A stretch of 16,889 nt of DNA from Firmicutes bacterium UBA3936 (GTDB lineage Bacteria > Bacillota > Dethiobacteria > Dethiobacterales > Dethiobacteraceae): positions 1-16,889 of the forward strand of contig DGEC01000124.1 in assembly GCA_002385745.1 (NCBI GenBank), given 5' to 3'. The notes beneath the pieces were generated by a model. That model had not been told where the DNA came from and did not search any database. It saw only the letters and a program-made list of their open reading frames with translations. A program made the translations under genes and the position numbers. Shown one piece after another: positions 8,444 to 15,227 of this stretch (the first letter of the stretch is position 1; each line of letters opens with the position of its first letter).

Positions 8444-8476
8444 GCGCCGGCCGAAGGCAAGGATATCCGGGTGCGC
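8444..8476 (+). repeat. imperfect direct repeat, copy A
   Basis: GCGCCGGCCGAAGG (8444-8457) matches 8784-8797 at 13 of 14 bases, and ATCCGGGTGCGC (8465-8476) matches 8823-8834 exactly. The two blocks are in the same order in both copies, so this looks like a duplicated segment flanking the leader region. No transposase is present. Confidence 0.5.
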
Positions 8477-8509
8477 ATATTTTACCGGAAGCGATAACTA
8501 AAACTGTTC

Positions 8510-8539
8510 TTGACAAAAGAGGACAAGTACTGCTATCGT
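8510..8539 (+). promoter_or_regulatory. possible sigma-A promoter for the transport module
   Basis: TTGACA (8510-8515) is a perfect -35 hexamer. After 18 bases comes TATCGT (8534-8539), with an extended -10 TG at 8531-8532. The -10 box is poor, so the call rests on the -35 and the TG. A transcript would start near 8546 and run through the hairpin at 8649-8681 and the terminator at 8746-8768 before reaching the permease. Confidence 0.4.
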
Positions 8540-8572
8540 TATGTTTAGCAGAACATAAAGAAACGGTAGCAG
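8530..8572 (+). repeat. long inverted repeat overlapping the putative -10 box
   Basis: CTGCTATCGTT (8530-8540) pairs with AACGGTAGCAG (8562-8572) over 11 positions with one G-U. ATGTT (8541-8545) pairs with AACAT (8552-8556) inside, leaving a six-base loop and a five-base bulge. Because the left arm covers the putative -10 region, it could be a repressor operator; alternatively it folds in RNA from further upstream. It does not match a Fur-type operator that I know. Confidence 0.45.
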
Positions 8573-8648
8573 CCCGGAGTACTGCGGGAAAGCTTGTAAG
8601 AATACTGCAAAGAAACTTTTTTAAGTCCGACTTGCGGCTTAAGGGTGT

Positions 8649-8681
8649 GCGGCCTTGCGGCATGCCGGTGCATAAGGCCGC
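8649..8681 (+). ncRNA. stable hairpin in the leader before the transporter genes
   Basis: GCGGCCTT (8649-8656) pairs with AAGGCCGC (8674-8681), and ATGC (8662-8665) with GCAT (8670-8673), giving a 12-bp stem with a five-base bulge and a CGGT loop. With the terminator at 8746-8768 it suggests a structured 5' leader. I could not match it to any riboswitch class that I know; in particular the B12 box of cobalamin riboswitches is not visible. Confidence 0.35.
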
Positions 8682-8745
8682 CGGGTAGATGTGGCAACCA
8701 ATATGCCTCCCGCAATTTAGCAAAGGAATTCCACTATGGTTGGAG

Positions 8746-8768
8746 CGGGGGATGCCCCTGTTTTTTTT
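8746..8768 (+). terminator. intrinsic terminator or attenuator upstream of the permease
   Basis: CGGGGG (8746-8751) and CCCCTG (8755-8760) form a six-pair stem with one G-U pair and an ATG loop, followed directly by eight T (8761-8768). An upstream CCCGC (8709-8713) could pair instead with GCGGG (8745-8749) and block this hairpin, as an antiterminator would. It lies between the putative promoter and the transporter genes, which is the place for attenuation control. Confidence 0.55.
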
Positions 8769-8823
8769 GTTGCTTAGAGGGCTGCGCCGGCGGAAGGGGG
8801 AATTATTTTTTGCAAAAAAATAA
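8752..8823 (+). CDS. possible 23-codon upstream ORF or remnant of the permease N-terminus
   Basis: The ATG sits in the terminator loop and has GGAG (8742-8745) six bases upstream. The product begins MPLFFLLLRGL, a short hydrophobic stretch, then becomes basic, and stops at TAA 8821-8823. Just before the stop is A AAA AAA (8814-8820) in the phase of a -1 slippery heptamer. A -1 shift there would continue into KKIIRVRLPRA and the permease. It may equally be a meaningless ORF, a sequencing indel or a decayed gene start. Confidence 0.25.
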   Translation: MPLFFLLLRGLRRRKGELFFAKK

Positions 8824-8834
8824 TCCGGGTGCGC
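8784..8834 (+). repeat. imperfect direct repeat, copy B, with inserted AT palindrome
   Basis: Second copy of the segment at 8444-8476. Between its two conserved blocks it is 18 bases longer and contains ATTATTTTTT (8802-8811) and AAAAAATAAT (8815-8824), a perfect 10-bp inverted repeat around GCA. The end of this copy encodes the first recognisable residues of the permease. Confidence 0.5.
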
Positions 8835-9656
8835 CTACCCCGGGCAATAATGGCCGCCCTTGTGGGGGCGGGGCTTTCCATGTCCGGCGCTTCTTTTCAG
8901 GGAATGTTTCAAAATCCCCTGGTCAGTCCTTTCATTCTCGGTGTTTCCGCAGGGGCCAGTTTCGGCGCGGCCTTAGGCCTGGTACTGGAGCTGCCTGCCA
9001 TCGGTATTCAGTTTCTGGCCTTTATTAGCGGGCTTTTGGCAGTGGTCATTACTTATCTTACAGCCCGCATCTACAAGGTAACGCCTGTTTTAATGCTGGT
9101 ACTTTCCGGCATGGTTGTTTCCACCTTTTTTCAGGCCATGCTTTCCCTCTTGAAATTTCTGGCCGATGATGAAGAAAAACTGCCGGCCATTACTTTCTGG
9201 CTGATGGGCAGCCTGGGCAGTGTGGGGCTGAAGGATCTGGCAATTGCCACCATCCCAATTCTGGTTTCCATGACAGGCCTTTTTCTCTTGCGCTGGCGGC
9301 TCAATGTTCTTTCCATGGGCGAGCGGGAGGCCCGCTCCCTGGGGGTTAACAATGAAGCTATCAAGGCCATGATTATTGTCTGCACCACCATAATTTCTTC
9401 TACAGCCGTTGCTTTTTGCGGTATTATCGGTTGGGTGGGACAGGTTATACCCCATTTTTGCCGGATGGTTGTAGGGCCGGACCACAGGGTCTTAATTCCG
9501 GCAACCATGCTGGTCGGGGCCGGTTACCTGATCCTGATCGACAATCTGTGCCGCCTGCTGACGGCGACGGAAATACCCCTGGGAATTCTGACGGCTGTTA
9601 TCGGAGCGCCTGTCTTTGCCTATCTGCTGCGCAAAACAAAAGGAGGGTGGAATTAG
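8829..9656 (+). CDS. FecCD/BtuC-type ABC permease, N-terminally truncated
   Basis: Membrane subunit of an iron-siderophore, cobalamin or heme type importer. Family features are RLPRAIMAALVGAGLSMSG near the start, FQNPLVSPFILGVSAGAS, the cytoplasmic loop MGEREARSLGVN that docks on the ATPase, and the C-terminal IPLGILTAVIGAPVFAYLL. Several hydrophobic helices are present throughout. The protein starts almost at the RLPR motif, which normally follows a first helix and loop of roughly 60 or more residues; 275 residues compare with a usual 330-350. GTG 8829 has no ribosome binding site, and the frame stays open upstream only to TAG 8775-8777, without a better start. So it is truncated, frameshifted or a pseudogene. 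Its stop overlaps the ATPase start by one base. Confidence 0.7.
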   Translation: MRLPRAIMAALVGAGLSMSGASFQGMFQNPLVSPFILGVSAGASFGAALGLVLELPAIGIQFLAFISGLLAVVITYLTARIYKVTPVLMLVLSGMVVSTFFQAMLSLLKFLADDEEKLPAITFWLMGSLGSVGLKDLAIATIPILVSMTGLFLLRWRLNVLSMGEREARSLGVNNEAIKAMIIVCTTIISSTAVAFCGIIGWVGQVIPHFCRMVVGPDHRVLIPATMLVGAGYLILIDNLCRLLTATEIPLGILTAVIGAPVFAYLLRKTKGGWN

Positions 9657-10444
9657 TGGCAGGCATACTTTCCATCCGCAATGCCGGTTTTGCCTATAAC
9701 GGCCAGGATTTTGTCTGGGAAAGCATCAACCTGGAAGTGGAGGAGGGAATGTGCCTATGTCTTTTGGGCCCAAACGGCTGCGGCAAAACAACCCTTTTTA
9801 ATTGCATTACCGGGAGCTACCCCCTGAAAACAGGCGCCATTTACCTGAAAGGCAGAGACATCCGCTCCTACTCGGTGACAGAACTGGCGAGAACCATTGG
9901 CATTGTTTTTCAGGAGCACAATGCCACCTTCCCATATACTTCCCTGGAAGTGGTGCGCATGGGGCGGACTCCCCATTTGGGGATTTTTGAAACCCCGTCC
10001 CGCAAGGATACGGAACTGGCCTTAAGCATAATGGAGGAACTTGGCATTGCCCACCTGGCAGACAAGAGCTACACGCATATTTCCGGCGGGGAAAGGCAGC
10101 TGGTATTAATTGCCCGGACATTATGCCAGGGTACGCGCATTATTCTGTTTGACGAACCGACATCACACCTGGATTACAAAAACCAGGCCATGGTGCTGCG
10201 GACAATCTCGCAGCTGGCCCGCAAGGGCTTGACAATCCTAATGACCAGCCATTCTCCCAACCATGTCTGGAAAATCGGCACACACGCCGCGCTGCTCGGC
10301 CACCGGGGAATGGTTGCCCAGGGGCCGGTGGAAGAGGTGATGACCGAGGAGAATTTAAGCAGGACATACGGGGTGAAAATAAAGATTTATACTGCAAAAG
10401 AGGGCACTAATACTGTCCGCTTTTGTGAGCCGCTGTTGGCATAA
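9656..10444 (+). CDS. ABC transporter ATPase, FecE/BtuD type
   Basis: Cytoplasmic ATPase of 262 residues that would power the preceding permease. All motifs are intact: Walker A GPNGCGKT (38-45), Q-loop Q86, signature SGGERQ (143-148), Walker B ILFDEP (163-168) and H-loop H199 in MTSHS. The start is GTG 9656, which shares its G with the permease stop TAG; AGGAGG (9641-9646) lies nine bases upstream. The motif pattern and pairing with a FecCD permease indicate uptake of a metal chelate or corrinoid. The substrate is not decided by sequence, and no substrate-binding protein of the usual FepB/BtuF type is nearby. Confidence 0.9.
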   Translation: MAGILSIRNAGFAYNGQDFVWESINLEVEEGMCLCLLGPNGCGKTTLFNCITGSYPLKTGAIYLKGRDIRSYSVTELARTIGIVFQEHNATFPYTSLEVVRMGRTPHLGIFETPSRKDTELALSIMEELGIAHLADKSYTHISGGERQLVLIARTLCQGTRIILFDEPTSHLDYKNQAMVLRTISQLARKGLTILMTSHSPNHVWKIGTHAALLGHRGMVAQGPVEEVMTEENLSRTYGVKIKIYTAKEGTNTVRFCEPLLA

Positions 10445-10467
10445 ACTATGATGTGGAGGAATGGAGA

Positions 10468-11241
10468 ATGAAAAAGATATTGTCTTTGTTGCTGATTGTA
10501 CTGCTTGTACTGACGCTGGCAGCATGCGGCGGTGGGAACCGGGAAGCAGGAAATGAAACGGAAGGCGAGAGCAATGCACCTCCTGCAGGTGAAGGACCGA
10601 AGGAGGGAGAACCTACTTATAAGGAGAAGATGGTCCCCTATGACCAGCTGGAACCCTCCGAGCGGATTGTGTTTTTGCAAAATGCGCTTAATTTCTCCCG
10701 CGAAGGCTTTTATACGGCTGAAACCAAGCCGCAGACGCAAGCCGTTTCCTATCAAAGCGACAGCGTGGAAGCATATTCCATGGACTATGTCCTGGCCTTT
10801 CTCAGCAGGGGAGTGGAAGGCGAAGTAACAGTCACAAAAAGCGACGGCAGCACGGTTACCCTTGCTGCAGAAGAACTGGCCGGAATGTATGTAATCCTGG
10901 ATTTTACCTCCGGGGAGGCACCCGTTTTATATAACCCTGCAAGCGGTACGGAAGTAACTGATTTCTTTTTTGCCGTCACCGCTACCGGAGAAGCGATTTA
11001 TTCCGTGGTCAGCGATTCCGTTCATAATGCCGCGGAAATCCTGAACGCAGTGGGCTGGAATGAAAACGCGACTTACCGCTATGTGGCTACGGATAAATTC
11101 TATATTCCCGTCGGGCCGCAGGAGCGGGCAAACGGAGAAATCAGGGGCACTCTTTCCGGCGCCATTAACGGTTCCTTTCCCGATTTGGCCATTGCCGGCG
11201 GTAAAATCAATGACGTGCTCTTTATTGAACTTATGGAGTAG
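10468..11241 (+). CDS. lipoprotein of unknown function in the transporter operon
   Basis: I do not recognise this family. The 257-residue protein starts with a lipoprotein signal: MKK, a hydrophobic stretch and lipobox LAAC with Cys20, so it should be lipid-anchored outside the membrane. A Gly/Glu/Pro-rich, low-complexity linker follows (about 21-55), then a soluble part rich in beta-type sequence (about 60-257) with no obvious metal-binding cysteine or histidine cluster. ATG 10468 has GGAGG (10455-10459) eight bases upstream. It lies 23 bases after the ATPase gene and 32 before the DUF364 gene, where an importer would keep its substrate-binding lipoprotein. It lacks recognisable periplasmic-binding-protein signatures, so that role is only a suggestion. 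Confidence 0.75.
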   Translation: MKKILSLLLIVLLVLTLAACGGGNREAGNETEGESNAPPAGEGPKEGEPTYKEKMVPYDQLEPSERIVFLQNALNFSREGFYTAETKPQTQAVSYQSDSVEAYSMDYVLAFLSRGVEGEVTVTKSDGSTVTLAAEELAGMYVILDFTSGEAPVLYNPASGTEVTDFFFAVTATGEAIYSVVSDSVHNAAEILNAVGWNENATYRYVATDKFYIPVGPQERANGEIRGTLSGAINGSFPDLAIAGGKINDVLFIELME

Positions 11242-11273
11242 GCTGCCCTGCCGGCAGGCAAGGAGGTAAAAAG

Positions 11274-12038
11274 ATGATTATGGAAAAAGTACTGGCTGCT
11301 GCAAAGCCGCAGTTGGCCGGAAAAGCGGTAAAGGATCTGGTAGTCGGCATTTCTCTTGTAGGCTGTGAACTGGACAGCGGTGAGGTAGGAGTTTCCTACG
11401 TCCTGCGGGAGGATTTGCCTGCCGGTTGTTCTGCTTTTCCGTATACCCAGGAAGCAATCGGCAGTCCTGCGGAGGAAATTGCCGGCTGGATTGTTGCCGG
11501 CAAAAGTACACTGCAGCGTTCCATTGCCTCGGCGGTGCTGGCGGCAGCCGCCTGCGGGCAGGAACTGCCCGCTGACGATGATGCAGACAAGCTGTTTGGG
11601 ATGGATCTAAAACAGGAGGACACCGTGGGAATGATCGGCCTCATCAGGCCGGTGGCAAAGGCTATTTCCCCTAAGGTAAAAAAAATAATTGCCTTTGACA
11701 AAGGCATGTCCCTGCACAGCAAAGATCCGCTGCTGCAGCCCATGGAAAAGCAGCCCGAACTGCTGCCGGCCTGTGATGTGGTGCTTTTAAGCGGGACAAC
11801 CACCATTAACGGCACCATTGATTCCCTGCTGGCACACTGCAGCGGCGCACGGGAAATTGTCATGGTCGGCCCTTCCACACCCATGTATCCTGCGGGCTGG
11901 CAGGGAAGCGGCCTTACTGTCCTTGCCGGTTCCTGCTGGCAGCGGGACAGGAAGAAGGAAATCTTTAGATTGATTTCACAGGCGGCAGGCATCAGGCAGT
12001 TAACCGGGTTTATGCAGAAAAAAGCGGTAAGAGTATAA
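11274..12038 (+). CDS. DUF4213/DUF364 putative heavy-metal chelation protein
   Basis: A 254-residue cytoplasmic protein. The N-terminal half (about 1-110, VGISLVGCELDSGEVGVSYV) fits DUF4213, and the C-terminal half fits DUF364: GMIGLIRPVAKAI (119-131), IIAFDKG (138-144), LLSGTTTINGT (171-181) and VMVGPSTPMYP (196-206). These domains have been described as putative heavy-metal chelation domains and are often found next to iron or other metal transport genes; the biochemical role is not firmly established. AGGAGG (11261-11266) lies seven bases before ATG 11274. A perfect 12-bp palindrome, CCTGCCGGCAGG (11247-11258), sits just before that site. The gene is the last of the transport module, before a bidirectional terminator. 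Confidence 0.8.
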   Translation: MIMEKVLAAAKPQLAGKAVKDLVVGISLVGCELDSGEVGVSYVLREDLPAGCSAFPYTQEAIGSPAEEIAGWIVAGKSTLQRSIASAVLAAAACGQELPADDDADKLFGMDLKQEDTVGMIGLIRPVAKAISPKVKKIIAFDKGMSLHSKDPLLQPMEKQPELLPACDVVLLSGTTTINGTIDSLLAHCSGAREIVMVGPSTPMYPAGWQGSGLTVLAGSCWQRDRKKEIFRLISQAAGIRQLTGFMQKKAVRV

Positions 12039-12078
12039 AGGCGCCGCCTGGCGGCAAGTGCCGGGAAAGCTGTTTGAC

Positions 12079-12122
12079 AAAAAAGGCAGGCTGATTTTTT
12101 TACAATCAGCCTGCCTTTTTTT
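12079..12122. terminator. bidirectional intrinsic terminator between convergent operons
   Basis: GGCAGGCTGAT (12085-12095) pairs with ATCAGCCTGCC (12105-12115), flanked by an A-run (12079-12084) and a T-run (12116-12122). It can end both the plus-strand transport module and the minus-strand csrA transcript. Confidence 0.9.
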
Positions 12123-12153
12123 GCGGATCATGATTATCTTATAAGTCCCGGTT

Positions 12154-12393
12154 TCATAAGTCTGAGACACTGTTTTTTTCAGGCAACGGAAGGTCCGGAG
12201 GCCTGCCGCCGCTTACTGCCGCGTCCCGGTTTGCCGCCTTGATGGCGGCGTATACTTCTTTCCGGTGAACGGAAACTTGCCGGGGTGCGTTGATGCCTAT
12301 TTTAACCTGGTCTCCTTTGACTTCAAGAACTTTTATTGTAATGTTGTCGTTAATTATCAGTACTTGGCCTTTTTTACGGGTCAGTACCAGCAT
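12154..12393 (-). CDS. csrA: carbon storage regulator CsrA
   Basis: Small dimeric RNA-binding protein that blocks translation by binding GGA motifs; in Bacillus subtilis it represses flagellin (hag) translation. The 79-residue product has the family start MLVLTRKKGQ with L4 and R6, then KVLEVKGDQVKIGINAP and SVHRKEVY with R44, the key RNA-contacting residues. The tail beyond about residue 52 is longer than in the 61-residue enterobacterial protein and Pro-rich, as is common in flagellated Gram-positives. AGGAGG (12399-12404) lies five bases before the start and overlaps the fliW stop codon, so the two genes are probably translationally coupled. It is the last gene of the flgN operon. Confidence 0.95.
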   Translation of the reverse strand: MLVLTRKKGQVLIINDNITIKVLEVKGDQVKIGINAPRQVSVHRKEVYAAIKAANRDAAVSGGRPPDLPLPEKNSVSDL

Positions 12394-12402
12394 TTCTTCC
12401 TC

Positions 12403-12807
12403 CTAGCCGCAGTTGCGACGTTTTTGTGGAGGGAAAAGGCGGTGGCGTGGGGTGTAAGGGGAATCATACAGTACATATTGACCTGCCTGCCGGGTTTCAA
12501 AGTCCAGTAAAAGCGGCGCCATAAGGTTGGCGGTCATGTCCTGTACTTTATCCTTCAGCATAACTATGACAAACACGTCCAGGCTCTTTTCCACATATGC
12601 TGTGTTCGACATCAGGTACTGTTTTACCTGCTGCAGGTAGTCAGAAAAAAAGTACTCCGGCCTGGTTAAGAGAAATTGCGGTCCGTTTTCTGCTTCCAGC
12701 CAGAAAAAGTAGGGATTTTCAGGTACCGGACGGAGAGTGTAGGTGTCAATCTCCTCAAAACCCAGCAGGGGAGGGTCCATACGCAGTTTAATTGTTTTTT
12801 GTTCCAT
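12403..12807 (-). CDS. fliW: flagellar assembly factor FliW
   Basis: FliW binds both flagellin and CsrA. When free flagellin falls, FliW is released to sequester CsrA and flagellin translation resumes. The 134-residue product matches the family in GFEEIDTYTLRPV, the aromatic FFWLEAE segment, FLLTRPEYFFSDY and MTANLMAPLLLDFETRQAGQ. AGGTGG lies upstream of the ATG. The C-terminus after YDSPYTPRH is a basic tail. It is followed nine bases later by csrA, the usual partner order. Confidence 0.93.
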   Translation of the reverse strand: MEQKTIKLRMDPPLLGFEEIDTYTLRPVPENPYFFWLEAENGPQFLLTRPEYFFSDYLQQVKQYLMSNTAYVEKSLDVFVIVMLKDKVQDMTANLMAPLLLDFETRQAGQYVLYDSPYTPRHRLFPPQKRRNCG

Positions 12808-12831
12808 TATTTACACCACCTGTTTAGCTCT

Positions 12832-13734
12832 TTACCGCAGAAAATCTATGAGACTCGGCACCATAATTCTTGCGCCGGCCGAGAGGGATGCCGTATAAAG
12901 GGTTGCCATGGTTGAGTAATACATAAATGTTTCGGCAAAATCAATATCCTCCAGCTTGCTACGCAGGGAAGTGATGTTCAGTTCCTCCAGGGTAGTTTTG
13001 TTCATTGTCAGTTCCAGGCCGTTTCTGATGGCGCCCAAGGCGGCCCTGTGGTCCAGGATTATATCGATGCCGGCGGAGAGATTCCCGAGAGCAGTGTTAA
13101 CTGCAGCCAAATCATCGCTTTCAAGGCCGGCAATCAAGTCTTCCATATACTCAAAAATCCGGGTGTCCATTAAAAGTGCCTCGCCGTCAATATTGCCTTT
13201 AACTTCTACTCCGGGAGCAACTTCCCAGCGTATTTCACCCCGGTCGCCATGATAAACAACGCTGGTGGGCTCTGTGGCAAGGAGGCTTTTATCGCGACTA
13301 AAGGGGGATGCTGTTGTTTGATAGCCGGCAAAGATGTGACGGCCGCCAAAACTGGTATTGGCAAGTTGTACCAGGACACCCACCAGTTCATCAATTTCTT
13401 TGGCAATGGCCCGGCGGGATTCCGGCGGTTTTGGGCCGTCGGCGCCGGAAACGGCAAGTTCCCGGGCGCGCTGCAGGACGTCAGTCATGCCGGAGAGGGC
13501 GTCTTCCGTTGTATCCAGCCAGGACATGGCGGCATCAATATTGCGCTGGTGCTGCTTGTTTTGCTGCAGTGAAGCCTGATAGCCCATTATGCGGGCAATT
13601 CTAACAGGGTCATCGGAGGGTTTGTTTATGGCTTTGCCCGAGGAAAGCATGTCCTGGTAGCGGGTCATTTGGGCCAGGTTGCGGTTAACATTGCGAATAA
13701 CCGTATTGGCTATCATTCTATGGGTAACTCTCAT
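12832..13734 (-). CDS. flgL: flagellar hook-associated protein 3 (HAP3)
   Basis: Exported junction protein between the hook-side FlgK and the flagellin filament. The 300 residues show the flagellin-like N-terminus MRVTHRMIANTVIRNVNRNL, the motif INKPSDDPV (about 36-44), and the conserved C-terminal helix ending SLSAGARIMVPSLIDFL. The middle domain (about 130-210) is variable. A GGGGG run lies before the ATG. It follows flgK with a 13-base gap and has no cleavable signal, as expected for export by the flagellar type III system. Confidence 0.95.
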   Translation of the reverse strand: MRVTHRMIANTVIRNVNRNLAQMTRYQDMLSSGKAINKPSDDPVRIARIMGYQASLQQNKQHQRNIDAAMSWLDTTEDALSGMTDVLQRARELAVSGADGPKPPESRRAIAKEIDELVGVLVQLANTSFGGRHIFAGYQTTASPFSRDKSLLATEPTSVVYHGDRGEIRWEVAPGVEVKGNIDGEALLMDTRIFEYMEDLIAGLESDDLAAVNTALGNLSAGIDIILDHRAALGAIRNGLELTMNKTTLEELNITSLRSKLEDIDFAETFMYYSTMATLYTASLSAGARIMVPSLIDFLR

Positions 13735-13747
13735 GTGAATGTCCCCC

Positions 13748-15208
13748 TTACCTTATCATGTCGTTAATCAAGGTATTGTAAATATCATCAAGCGCCGTTA
13801 CCAGGCGCGCGCAGGCCTGATAGGACAGCTGGTACTGCACCATATTGGCCAGTTCTTCATCCAGGGAAACACCGGAGATGGAAAGACGCCGGCTGGTCAT
13901 TAACTCGAGCATGGCCTTCTGGTTTTCCGTCAAACGGGTGCCTTCCTGGCCGTCTACGCCCAGGCGGGCGATGCTGTCACGGTAGAAAAGTTCCAGCGTG
14001 GTAGAGCCGTCAGGATCGGCGACAAGGCGTTCCCTGATGTTCTTTGTCATATCTATACCGTAGCGCTCGTTGCGCAACTGGGCAATGCGCATGGCATTGG
14101 CACCGTTGGCGGGATAGGGCGGACCACCGCCGGGATTTTCGCCGGACTCTAAATAAGCCGCGGCGATTTTTTCCGGATTATAGACTATGTCATTATTAAC
14201 CTGCAAGGTCAGCAGGTGATCGCCTGTAAAGAAATCTCCACCGTTATTGCCCTCCAAATCAAGGCCTTGCCTGTGATATTCGTTTACGCCGTCAACTATG
14301 GCCCAGACGAGACTTTCAAAATCTTCCATATAGCGGCGGAGATTGCCGTCCCGCACCTGGATTAAACCGTAGATTTCCCCGTTGGTGACGTAAACGGGAC
14401 GCTCGTCTTTGGCCCAGACGATCTGCGGAGAGGAAGGCCAGTTCGGGTCGCTGTCTTCGGGAGGGATGGTTGTCAGTTCGTAATAGTTGTTTTCGTGTAC
14501 CAGCGTGCGTCCGCCGATTATAATATTGATGCTGCCGTTTGGGTTGCTTGAGGTTTCGAAATTGATTATTTTTGCCAGCTGTTCCAAAAGCAAATCACGG
14601 CGGTCCATTAAGTCGCTTGGCTGGTCGTTTCTTGTTTCCAGGCGGGTGATCTGCTTGTTTAAATCACTGATCTGCCTGGCAAGGCTGTTTATTTCTTCGA
14701 CTTTTATTTCTATGTGGGCTTTTAGGTCATTGCGGACTGCAGCCATGCTGTTATAGGTATGTTTGACGGCATTAAGCAATAGATTGGCCTTTTCAATCAA
14801 GGCCGAGCGGGCCGAGGAGTTTTCGGCGTTTATGCTTAATTCCTGCCAGCTGTCAAAGAAACTTGAGAGCACCGCGTTAAAACCGTTTTCCGTCGGTTCC
14901 ATAAATATTTGCTCTATTTGGCTTAAATAAGTGGCGCGGGTTTCCCACTGGCCCAGTGTATGCTGTTCTTTACGGATCTGCCTGTCCAAAAACAGATCGC
15001 GGATGCGTTTTATTTCATCAACCACCACTCCTGTGCCCAGCATGCCTTTAAAGGCATAGGGTATGGCAGGTGTCGGAGTCATGTGGGCAACCTGACGGCT
15101 GTAGCCTTCTGTATTGGCATTGGCAATATTGTGGCCTGTTACTTCCAACCCCTTTTGCTGTGCCTGCATTCCCAGGCGTGCTATATTCAAACCGAAAAAT
15201 GTAGACAT
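13748..15208 (-). CDS. flgK: flagellar hook-associated protein 1 (HAP1)
   Basis: First hook-filament junction protein, exported by the flagellar type III apparatus with chaperone FlgN. The 486 residues carry the rod/hook-family N-terminus STFFGLNIARLGMQAQQKGL, then VTGHNIANANTEGYSRQ, a long coiled-coil-prone part (about 130-200) and the C-terminal signature SLDEELANMVQYQLSYQA. ATG 15206-15208 is chosen because AGGAGG (15214-15219) lies five bases upstream and the protein then begins as the family does. A longer in-frame start at 15298 would add 30 unrelated residues overlapping flgN. Confidence 0.95.
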   Translation of the reverse strand: MSTFFGLNIARLGMQAQQKGLEVTGHNIANANTEGYSRQVAHMTPTPAIPYAFKGMLGTGVVVDEIKRIRDLFLDRQIRKEQHTLGQWETRATYLSQIEQIFMEPTENGFNAVLSSFFDSWQELSINAENSSARSALIEKANLLLNAVKHTYNSMAAVRNDLKAHIEIKVEEINSLARQISDLNKQITRLETRNDQPSDLMDRRDLLLEQLAKIINFETSSNPNGSINIIIGGRTLVHENNYYELTTIPPEDSDPNWPSSPQIVWAKDERPVYVTNGEIYGLIQVRDGNLRRYMEDFESLVWAIVDGVNEYHRQGLDLEGNNGGDFFTGDHLLTLQVNNDIVYNPEKIAAAYLESGENPGGGPPYPANGANAMRIAQLRNERYGIDMTKNIRERLVADPDGSTTLELFYRDSIARLGVDGQEGTRLTENQKAMLELMTSRRLSISGVSLDEELANMVQYQLSYQACARLVTALDDIYNTLINDMIR

Positions 15209-15227
15209 TTTTTCCTCCTCTTCTGCC

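Noticed and set aside
8353..8688. 111-codon plus-strand ORF in the gap after rfbA
   Set aside because: It starts inside the rfbA terminator, has no ribosome binding site and no recognisable domain, and runs through several hairpins; it looks like chance.
8376..8723. 115-codon minus-strand ORF in the same gap
   Set aside because: No ribosome binding site, Cys/Pro-rich composition typical of a non-coding frame, and overlap with the terminator and leader structures.
8540..8745. Cobalamin riboswitch before the FecCD-type importer
   Set aside because: Expected from the context, but neither the B12 box nor the other conserved core motifs can be found by eye.
11396..11992. 198-codon ORF antisense to the DUF364 gene
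   Set aside because: It lies wholly opposite a well-supported gene, with no ribosome binding site or family match; a shadow frame of GC-rich coding DNA.
12047..12090. Similarity of TGGCGGCAAGTGCCGG and CTGTTTGACAAAAAAGG to parts of 8432-8523
   Set aside because: The matched blocks are short, GC- or A-rich, and spaced very differently; chance cannot be excluded, so no repeat family is claimed.
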